The notes under the pieces were generated by a model. That model had not been told where the DNA came from, searched no databases, and saw nothing but the letters and a program-made list of their open reading frames with translations. This document shows, piece by piece, positions 51,187 through 58,837 of a stretch of DNA of 64,000 nucleotides. Position 1 is the first letter of the stretch, and each line of letters opens with the position of its first letter. Position numbers and translations under genes: made by a program. Where the stretch lies: contig CALMSX010000083.1 in assembly GCA_937872515.1 (NCBI GenBank), positions 1-64,000 of the forward strand, in the 5' to 3' direction. The stretch comes from an uncultured Bacteroidota bacterium (GTDB lineage: Bacteria; Bacteroidota; Bacteroidia; Chitinophagales; Saprospiraceae).

Positions 51187-53933
51187 TGTGCAATAAGCCT
51201 TTGTTATTTGTTGTGGCATGGGCTCTTATTAGTTTGGCTGCCCCTGTTTTGGGCCAGGAAATTCCCTATTTGAAAAACTTTTTTCCAAACGAATACAAGG
51301 CGGCAAGTCAAAACTGGAGCATCGATCAGGGCGATAACCAGGTAATGTACATTGGTAATGACCAGGGCTTGCTAAGGTTTGATGGGGGCAATTGGAACTT
51401 CTTTAGCTTAAGCGAAGGCAAAAGTATCAGATCTGTTCATTGTCACAAAAACAGGATCTATACCGGAGCCTATGGCGAGTTTGGATACTGGGAAGAAGCA
51501 GGCGGCAATGAATTAAAATATACCAGCCTCACCCATCTGGTTAGGGATTCCTCATTTTTTAAGGAAGAGGTTTGGCACATCACCTCATTTCAGGATAAAA
51601 TTTATTTTCAATCTTTTGGCAGGTTGTTTATTTACGACGGCTTGCAAGTTAATAGGATTGAAATACCAGGTACAATTATGTTTTTATCCCAGGTGGAAGG
51701 CAGGCTCTATCTGCCAGCCATTAACAAGGGACTGTACATTAGTGAACAGGGAGGCTGGAAGTTGGTTACAGGCACAGAACGATTGGCAAATCTTACCATA
51801 ACAGGTCTCCTACCTTTCAATGGAGGCATTCTTGCCTGTACAAATGAAGATGCTGCCTACTTCATCAAACAAGGCAAGTGTGTGCCCTGGAATCACGTAC
51901 TTAATCAACAGCTCAAGAAATTACAAATCAATAAAGCGCTTTACCTGGGCAATGGACTGTATACTTTTGCTACCATAAAAGGAGGCGTTGTATTGTACAA
52001 TCACACCCAAAATACCATTGTTACCATTAATACGGCAGCGGGCTTACAGAACAATACGGTGCTTTCGTTGTGCAGGGATCGGGAAAAAGGGCTGTGGTTA
52101 GGGCTGGATAAGGGGCTGGCTTATATTTCCTTATCATCTGCCATCAGGTACTATGATGGAAGAAAAGACAATCTAGGCACCATTTACACGGCCGCAGTAT
52201 ATGGCAAATATAAATACCTGGGCACCAACCAAGGTTTGTACAGGTGCGCTTACAAGCCGAATGAAAAAGAAGGTAGTGTTGCCCGCTATTTGCCTATGCC
52301 GGGGGTTCAGGGCCAGGTCTGGCATTTATTAAAAACGGAGGGAGGATTGATTTGTGCACATAATACAGGCTGCGATCTGATTACAGATCAGGGAACAAAA
52401 CCCTTATTCAGAGGTACCGGAAGTTGGTACACGCAGGAAATCGAAAAAAATAAACACTACTTACTTCAGGGGACATATAATGGCTTGGTTGTTTATGTCA
52501 ATCAAAATGGTTGGAAGTTTAGTCATAAAGTAAGAGGCAGCAATGGTGCAATTGAGCGATTAGCCCAGGAAGGAAGGAATACCTTTTGGCTTACAGGGCC
52601 GGGAGGTGATCTTCGCAAAATAGTACTGAATGACTCAATAACAGCCATTGTCACAGAAAAAGAGTACACCGGTAAGAACAAACTTCCCATGTCAAGACAA
52701 ATTGAGATTGGCACATTTAAATCCAAAGTGTATGTGAAATTAAACGATAGTTTATTGAGATACAATCATTTGACAGATGCTTTTGTGACAGAATGGAAAG
52801 GTGTAGGCAGTGTAAAGGGACCGATAGACAGTACTTATTTTGTTGTTTACAGAGACAGCCTGATTATTTTGGAAGGGAAGACCAAAAAAACAATGTTTAT
52901 TCAACCCAGCTTAGAATACAATGCAATAGGTAGCTGGGACGAAAACCAAATCTATATTTTGAGAGAAGAAGGCTATGTGCTGATAGAAAAATCGTTTTTA
53001 GGAAATTTGACTCTGTCACAGGCAACAAGGCTGGAAATTGATTATCTACAAAGCTCCAGAGGGGTTAAGATGAATGCTCCGCCTTCCCAAATTATTCTGG
53101 ATTACGAAGACAGGTCGTTTGAAATGTATTTTCACACCCCGGTTTACGACCGGGAGATTTATTATAGGTACTTGCTTGAAGGTAGGGATTCTATAAGGGG
53201 CGAATGGGACCAACATGCCCACATTCAATTCCACAATCTAAATGATGGAGTTTATCAGCTAACCTTGTTTTCATCTGGCGGAGACCAGAAAAAAATTGTT
53301 TTAAAAGTGTTAGCTCCGTGGTACTTATCAGCGTGGGCTATCGTTACGTATATCATTTTAGCTATCAGCTGTTTCGTGTTACTTGGCTTCTATTATTCCA
53401 ATGCCTTAAAAAAGAGTAAATTAAAAATTCTGCGGGAAAATGAACGGTTGTTGAGAGAGCACATGATTGCCCTCGACAATGAGAAATTAAAAGAAGAAAA
53501 CAGGTTAAAAAGCCAGGACCTGGCTAACTCAACCCTTCACCTGATTAAAAAAAATGAGCTTTTGCTTGAAATCAAGGAGGAACTGGTTGAAATCAGAAAA
53601 TCAGAGGAAGGCTTAACCCAAAAGGAATACCAAAAAATGATGCGACAAATCAATGAAAATTTGTCGACTGAAAATGACAATAAGTTGTTTGAAGCCAATT
53701 TCCATGAGATCCACGAGGTTTTTTTTAGAAAGCTCCTTGCCAGGTATCCCGAGCTTACGTCGCAGGATCTTAAATTGGCGGCCTATTTAAAAATGAATCT
53801 TGCCACTAAAGAAATCGCTCCTTTGTTTAATATTTCGATTCGTGGACTTGAAAACAAGAGATATCGGTTAAGAATGAAGTTGGGATTGACACCAGAAGTC
53901 AACCTCTCAGAATTTTTTATAGGCTTTGAGTAA
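51183..53933 (+). CDS. Membrane-spanning sensor/HTH regulator (Reg_prop propeller, Y_Y_Y, LuxR-type HTH)
   Basis: A 916-residue protein that joins sensing and DNA binding in one chain with no histidine kinase. Signal peptide at 1-24; periplasmic beta-propeller repeats at about 30-600 (NQVMYIGNDQGLLRFDGGNW; KGLWLGLDKGLAYIS); Y_Y_Y-type beta-sandwich at about 637-705. One membrane helix follows at about 712-740 and a cytosolic coiled coil at about 740-830. A LuxR-type helix-turn-helix ends the protein at about 857-916 (LTSQDLKLAAYLKMNLATKE ... SIRGLENKRYRLRMKL). This resembles the sensor half of a hybrid two-component system (HTCS). It lies 290 bases upstream of the polysaccharide locus and is the likely regulator of it, although it is in the miaB operon by its overlap with rlmH. 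Confidence 0.85.
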   Translation: MMCNKPLLFVVAWALISLAAPVLGQEIPYLKNFFPNEYKAASQNWSIDQGDNQVMYIGNDQGLLRFDGGNWNFFSLSEGKSIRSVHCHKNRIYTGAYGEFGYWEEAGGNELKYTSLTHLVRDSSFFKEEVWHITSFQDKIYFQSFGRLFIYDGLQVNRIEIPGTIMFLSQVEGRLYLPAINKGLYISEQGGWKLVTGTERLANLTITGLLPFNGGILACTNEDAAYFIKQGKCVPWNHVLNQQLKKLQINKALYLGNGLYTFATIKGGVVLYNHTQNTIVTINTAAGLQNNTVLSLCRDREKGLWLGLDKGLAYISLSSAIRYYDGRKDNLGTIYTAAVYGKYKYLGTNQGLYRCAYKPNEKEGSVARYLPMPGVQGQVWHLLKTEGGLICAHNTGCDLITDQGTKPLFRGTGSWYTQEIEKNKHYLLQGTYNGLVVYVNQNGWKFSHKVRGSNGAIERLAQEGRNTFWLTGPGGDLRKIVLNDSITAIVTEKEYTGKNKLPMSRQIEIGTFKSKVYVKLNDSLLRYNHLTDAFVTEWKGVGSVKGPIDSTYFVVYRDSLIILEGKTKKTMFIQPSLEYNAIGSWDENQIYILREEGYVLIEKSFLGNLTLSQATRLEIDYLQSSRGVKMNAPPSQIILDYEDRSFEMYFHTPVYDREIYYRYLLEGRDSIRGEWDQHAHIQFHNLNDGVYQLTLFSSGGDQKKIVLKVLAPWYLSAWAIVTYIILAISCFVLLGFYYSNALKKSKLKILRENERLLREHMIALDNEKLKEENRLKSQDLANSTLHLIKKNELLLEIKEELVEIRKSEEGLTQKEYQKMMRQINENLSTENDNKLFEANFHEIHEVFFRKLLARYPELTSQDLKLAAYLKMNLATKEIAPLFNISIRGLENKRYRLRMKLGLTPEVNLSEFFIGFE

Positions 53934-54033
53934 AATCTCCTTTTTGCCCAAAATAGAGGCCGATTAGGGTCGATTTTTTAAATTGGCGTAGCTTTGGCGT
54001 AGTAAATTTTGTGTTAATTTCAGTCGATTTTCG

Positions 54034-54041
54034 TAATTTTG
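54034..54041 (+). promoter_or_regulatory. -7 promoter element before the polysaccharide locus
   Basis: TAATTTTG with a TTTTG about 22 bases upstream (54008-54012) gives a good Bacteroidota promoter. It leaves a 5' leader of about 180 bases before the first gene, which contains the repeated-looking AAACCATTTGC segments and could be regulatory. Between 53934 and 54223 I see no gene. Confidence 0.5.
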
Positions 54042-54223
54042 CTTTGTTAGTTTGCTCATCGGGCAAATTAATTTGGTTAAATCTACATTATAAAGACACT
54101 TCATAAGATGTGGTGTAAATGGTTTTGTGAGTTGAAATATTGACTTAAAACCATTTGCTAACTGGTTTATGTGTAGGTTTACCTAATTAAGCAGACATTA
54201 ATTAACCAAACTAAATTACATCT

Positions 54224-57200
54224 ATGATGAGAAACCTTACCCTTGTCTTGTTTCTTATGCTTGGCTTCCTTTCTGGATATGCCCAAGTATATGAAGATTT
54301 TGAAGGAGGGGCCAAGCTACCTTGGTCAGCCATAAACGGAGCTTCCTATGAAGGAGGCATCGCGAACCCTTCCAAAGATGCTGTTAACAATTCAGACTTT
54401 GTTGGTAAACTGAGTAACAACGATCAAAGTGATTTTTGTTTCCTGATTACAGATTTGCCTGCTGCAGCTGATTTGAGTACCTTAAATCTTGTGAAAATGA
54501 AGATTTGGTCTCCAATTGCTCCTACCAAAGCTTTATTAAAATTTGAAGGAGGCGGCAAAGCAGTAGAAAAGTTTGTTGATATTACAGTTGCCAACCAGTG
54601 GGTTGACTATTCATTCGACCTTTCCGGTGGAGCTAACTTCACTACCCTTACCAAGATTTTAGTTGCCTTTAATCCCTTTACCACTCCACAGGCAGCAGAT
54701 TTCTATTTCGACGATATTCGAGGTGTAGAGGCCAAAGATGTATATGAAACTTTTGAGACTGGCAACGAAATGGGTTGGCTGGGCTTAGATGGAACCTTAG
54801 AAGCTCCGGTTGACAATCCCGCTCCGAATGTAGTGAACAGCACAGCTAAAGTTGGAAAATACACTAAATCAGGTGCCCATTCCTATTCTTTGTTGTTGGC
54901 TGACAGAGGAACGGCTACTTTTGATTTGAGTGTAAACAACCAATTCAAAGTTCAAATTCATGCCAGTGCCGCTACCCAGGTATTATTTAAGTTGGAAGGA
55001 CCTGGTGGACCTGCTGTTGAAAAAATTGCCAATATTGGTTTGGTAAATCAGTGGCAGGAGTACACCTTTGACTTTTCAGCGGCCAAAGATTACAAACATT
55101 TAACTAAGGCGATCCTGTTTTTTGACCCGGGTGTAGAAACCAGTGCCGATGTTTACCATTTTGATAATATCTACGCAGTTCCACAAGGAGCCTGTGCCAC
55201 TGTAACACCTGATCCCAGGATCGTAGACGATTTTGAATGCAATAGAAATGCCACCTATGTGAATGGCTGGGATAGCCTTACCGTAGTAACAAATCCTGCC
55301 CCAAATGCAGTCAATGGATCGGCTAAAGTGGGTAGATATGCAGACCCACAAACAGAACAATGGGCGGCCTTATTGATGGATTACCAAAATCCTATTGATC
55401 TGAGCACCAACAACCAATTAAAGATCAAAATCTGGAGTCCAAGAGCGGTTCCTGTATTGTTCAAATTGGAGGGAGGAGCTAGCCCTGCCAAAGAAATTTG
55501 GGGCAATGTTACCGATGTAAATCAATGGGTGGATTATGTAATTGATTTTTCTGATCAGGCCATAGCCAGTCACAAAAAGTTGGTATTATTTTTTAATGCC
55601 GGTGCAGATCCACAGCCAGGTGATGTTTATTACATAGATAACATTGAATGGGGTGAAAAAACCGCTGCCGATTTGGAAACTTTTGAAAATGGGGCCTTCC
55701 TACCATGGGAGCCATTGGATCAGTTGACTACCATTCACGGTACATTTGAGGTAGTAAATAATCCATCTGCGGTTGCACCAAATACTTCTGCAAAAGTGGG
55801 TAAGTATGCAAAAGGAAGTTCTGCTTTCTCTACATTAGCTGCTGTTGCTCCTGGTGTTATAGATATTTCTTCCAAGCCACAATACAATGTTCAGGTTTGG
55901 GCACCAGTTGGGGCTAAAACAGTCATTATGCAATTGGAAAGCGTAAGTGCCGGTAATAAGGAAGTAGAAAGACCTATCAAAAATGCCGGCAATTGGGAGA
56001 CATTGTCATTTGACTTTACCTCTCACCAAGGCATTACTGACTGGGCTTCATTGAGGTTTATTTTCAATCCAAATGTAGAAGAAGCCGGTACAGTATATTA
56101 TTTTGATAATTTAAATCAAAGTGAAGCTACTGTAGATCCATGTGAAAATACAGAACCAATTTCAACCATTGTTGATGACTTTGAATGTCAACGCAATTAC
56201 GAGTATGGTGCGGGTTCGCAGCATTTGACTGTAGTAAATAATCCTACCAGTTCAACAGTTAACAGTTCTACCAAAGTTGGTTTGTTTAAAGATCCTGCCA
56301 ACGAGCCTTGGGCTGCATTGTGTGCCTTGGTACCCGACGGTTTGAACCTGGAAGTATTTAACCAGCTTAGTATACAGGTACTTTCAGAAAAAGCAGCGCC
56401 TGTTTTGTTAAAATTAGAAGGAGGTACAAGTCCTGCTAAAGAAATTTGGACTGAAATTACCAAGACTGGTGAATGGCAAACATTGTCTGTTGACTTTAGC
56501 AGTGAAAAGGAAAATAACCACCAAAGAGTTTGTGTATTTTTAAATGGTGGTGTTGAAAACACAACTGTTGACAACTACTATATTGATAATTTCCAATTCA
56601 ACCATGCACCTTATGATGGATGTATCATGAATTTTGACGATGCAGCGTTTGTTTCTGATAAATGGAAATATTTCCCATCTGACAATTCCGGTGGATTTGA
56701 ACTGGTTGATAATCCAAAGCAAGACAATGTGAACAAGTCTGCAAAAGTGGGCAAGGCCATTGAAAAAGCCAGTGGAGAACAAGTATGGCAAGGAATGTAT
56801 ACCGATTTGTCATCTTACATTCAGTTTGGTAGCAATAAACTAATCAAAATGAAGGTGCTTTCTCCACAAGTTGGAGCCATCACTATGAAGTTGGAAAGAC
56901 CATTGAAAGAAGGCGCTCCTGCATCAGGTGACAACACCATTGTTAATACCAAGGCCAATGAATGGGAAGAGCTGACATGGGACTTCTCTACTACACCCAT
57001 TGTAGATGATGGTCTTTATGCCAGAGTAACTTTGATTTGGGACATCAACAATGTGCCTGCTTCAGACGTGGTTTATTACTTTGATGATATCAAAGTGGAT
57101 GGCGGCGATTGTGGTGATCTTGTTGCCACTGAGGATGAATTGAATATTTCAAGTCTACAGGTTGCTCCTAACCCGGTAGCCAATGTACTTTCAATTAGAC

Positions 57201-57388
57201 ACAGTGAAAGGACCTCAAGGGTTGAAATTACAGATGTATTGGGCCGAAGAATTGCCAATGTACAACACACAAGCAATTTGGAAGAACAAAGAATCGATGT
57301 AACCTCCTTTAAGCAAGGAACCTATATCCTAACCAGCTTTAATTCTGAGAATAAACTAGTTGGCGTTGCCAAGTTTATCAAATATTGA
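54224..57388 (+). CDS. T9SS-secreted protein with six jelly-roll-like repeats, likely glycan-binding
   Basis: A 1054-residue protein with a signal peptide (about 1-20) and six repeats of about 150 residues. Each runs from [VI]x[DE][DT]FE, through VxNPxPNxVNxSxKVGKY and VLFKLEGG-x-x-PAKEI, then QWVDYxxDFS, and ends in DVYYFDNI. The order and spacing are those of a carbohydrate-binding jelly-roll domain, as in CBM-like modules of the galactose-binding type. The last 80 residues (LQVAPNPVANVLSIRHSERT) are a T9SS type A sorting domain. The protein should be exposed on the cell surface and could hold the polysaccharide for the SusCD pair. It replaces the SusE/F lipoproteins of other loci. An 11-bp terminator follows. 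Confidence 0.8.
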   Translation: MMRNLTLVLFLMLGFLSGYAQVYEDFEGGAKLPWSAINGASYEGGIANPSKDAVNNSDFVGKLSNNDQSDFCFLITDLPAAADLSTLNLVKMKIWSPIAPTKALLKFEGGGKAVEKFVDITVANQWVDYSFDLSGGANFTTLTKILVAFNPFTTPQAADFYFDDIRGVEAKDVYETFETGNEMGWLGLDGTLEAPVDNPAPNVVNSTAKVGKYTKSGAHSYSLLLADRGTATFDLSVNNQFKVQIHASAATQVLFKLEGPGGPAVEKIANIGLVNQWQEYTFDFSAAKDYKHLTKAILFFDPGVETSADVYHFDNIYAVPQGACATVTPDPRIVDDFECNRNATYVNGWDSLTVVTNPAPNAVNGSAKVGRYADPQTEQWAALLMDYQNPIDLSTNNQLKIKIWSPRAVPVLFKLEGGASPAKEIWGNVTDVNQWVDYVIDFSDQAIASHKKLVLFFNAGADPQPGDVYYIDNIEWGEKTAADLETFENGAFLPWEPLDQLTTIHGTFEVVNNPSAVAPNTSAKVGKYAKGSSAFSTLAAVAPGVIDISSKPQYNVQVWAPVGAKTVIMQLESVSAGNKEVERPIKNAGNWETLSFDFTSHQGITDWASLRFIFNPNVEEAGTVYYFDNLNQSEATVDPCENTEPISTIVDDFECQRNYEYGAGSQHLTVVNNPTSSTVNSSTKVGLFKDPANEPWAALCALVPDGLNLEVFNQLSIQVLSEKAAPVLLKLEGGTSPAKEIWTEITKTGEWQTLSVDFSSEKENNHQRVCVFLNGGVENTTVDNYYIDNFQFNHAPYDGCIMNFDDAAFVSDKWKYFPSDNSGGFELVDNPKQDNVNKSAKVGKAIEKASGEQVWQGMYTDLSSYIQFGSNKLIKMKVLSPQVGAITMKLERPLKEGAPASGDNTIVNTKANEWEELTWDFSTTPIVDDGLYARVTLIWDINNVPASDVVYYFDDIKVDGGDCGDLVATEDELNISSLQVAPNPVANVLSIRHSERTSRVEITDVLGRRIANVQHTSNLEEQRIDVTSFKQGTYILTSFNSENKLVGVAKFIKY

Positions 57389-57401
57389 TGTGAAATGATG
57401 T

Positions 57402-57437
57402 TGACAGGAGTCTTATGTGGACTCCTGTCACTTTTTA
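57402..57437 (+). terminator. Intrinsic terminator between the glycan-binding gene and the GH144 gene
   Basis: Perfect 11-bp stem TGACAGGAGTC / GACTCCTGTCA, seven-base loop, then CTTTTT. It lies 14 bases after the stop. It could serve to express the first gene more strongly than the rest. Confidence 0.9.
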
Positions 57438-57459
57438 TTGATCTTAAGTCCTTTCATTC

Positions 57460-58824
57460 ATGCGTATTATTATTTTCATTAGTAGCTTGCTTATGCTGGC
57501 TGCGTGTAATCGCAATGTCCCTTACCAGCGAGAAGAATTAAAAAAGAGGACTTTTCACTATTTTTGGGATTTGGCGGATAAGAACAATTATCAAGTTCCT
57601 GATCGATACCCAACACTAACTTTTTCTAGTATTGCTGCCACCGGCTTTGGCTTATCCTCATATATAGTAGGTGTGGAAAACGGCTATGTATCTCGTCAGC
57701 AAGCAGCAGACAGGGTCTTGAAGACATTACAAACCCTATGGAAGCTTCCTCAGGGTAAAGAGGCAAAGGGAGTCTCTGGCTTTAAAGGATTTTATTATCA
57801 TTTTTTAAACCTGGATGATGCCACCCGGTATAAACAGGTTGAACTCTCCAGTATTGACACCGGCTTGCTTATGGCAGGCATTCTGAGTGTTCAAAGTTAT
57901 TTTGACAAAGACAATGCTACTGAGAAAGAAATAAGAAAGCTGGCCGATCAGCTTTATTTGCGGGTTGACTGGAATTGGATGATGAATGGAAACAAGAGCA
58001 TGTCGATGGGTTGGCATCCTGAATCCGGCTTTATCCGTTCTGAGTGGAAGGGTTATAATGAAGCCATGGTATTATTGATCATGGCTATGGGTTCCCCTAC
58101 CCACCCTATACCAAATCAAGCCTGGGAAACCTGGTGCGAAACCTATGAATGGTCGGATTTTATGGGACAACAGCACATTCAATTTGATCCCTTGTTCGGA
58201 CATCAATACAGCCATATCTGGATTGATTTCAGAGGAATTCAAGACCAATTTATGCAAGCCAAAAATCTGGATTATTTTGAAAATTCAAAAAGAGCTACCC
58301 TGGGTAATAAGGCTTACTGCCTCTCAAATCCGGGCAATTTTATAGGTTATAATGAAAACTGTTGGGGACTAACTGCTTGTGATGGACCTTACAATGGTGA
58401 ATTGCAGATAGAAGGGAAAAAATATACATTTTTCGATTATCGTGCCAGAGGGGCCAGCAGTAGCCTGGTGGTTGACGATGGCACCATAGCACCTACTGCA
58501 GCCGGAGGTTCTGTGGCTTTTGCCCCAGAAGAATGCGAAGCAGCTTTAACCTATATGTGGAATCAATATTATACTGATTTAGTAGGACCCTATGGGTTTA
58601 AGGATGCATTTAACCTAACCTTCAAAAATGCAAACCATCCCAAGGGATGGTTTGATATTGACTATCTTGGCATCGACCAGGGCCCTATTTTACTTCAGAT
58701 GGCCAATATGGAAAATGAGATTATCTGGAAGACTATGAAAAAAAATAAATACATTGTTTCCGGTTTACAAAAGGCCGGATTTAGCGGCGGTTGGCTCGAA
58801 ACAATCAATCAAACAAAGAAATAA
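57460..58824 (+). CDS. GH144-type glycoside hydrolase lipoprotein (glycoamylase-fold family)
   Basis: A 454-residue protein with a lipobox (LMLAAC, Cys16) and an (alpha/alpha)6-like domain. Visible are FHYFWDLADKNNYQVPDRYP, IAATGFGLSSYIVGVENGYV, LDDATRYKQVELSSIDTGLL, MGWHPESGFIRSEWKGYNEA, ENCWGLTACDGPYNG and RARGASSSLVVDDGTIAPTA. This fits the glycoamylase-fold family (Pfam PF10091) that contains the GH144 endo-beta-1,2-glucanases first described from Chitinophaga. Substrate is therefore likely linear beta-1,2-glucan. It sits in front of SusC and is lipid-anchored, so it should cut the polymer at the cell surface or in the periplasm. The SusC start is 13 bases downstream. Confidence 0.82.
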   Translation: MRIIIFISSLLMLAACNRNVPYQREELKKRTFHYFWDLADKNNYQVPDRYPTLTFSSIAATGFGLSSYIVGVENGYVSRQQAADRVLKTLQTLWKLPQGKEAKGVSGFKGFYYHFLNLDDATRYKQVELSSIDTGLLMAGILSVQSYFDKDNATEKEIRKLADQLYLRVDWNWMMNGNKSMSMGWHPESGFIRSEWKGYNEAMVLLIMAMGSPTHPIPNQAWETWCETYEWSDFMGQQHIQFDPLFGHQYSHIWIDFRGIQDQFMQAKNLDYFENSKRATLGNKAYCLSNPGNFIGYNENCWGLTACDGPYNGELQIEGKKYTFFDYRARGASSSLVVDDGTIAPTAAGGSVAFAPEECEAALTYMWNQYYTDLVGPYGFKDAFNLTFKNANHPKGWFDIDYLGIDQGPILLQMANMENEIIWKTMKKNKYIVSGLQKAGFSGGWLETINQTKK

Positions 58825-58837
58825 AATCACGTATTCC

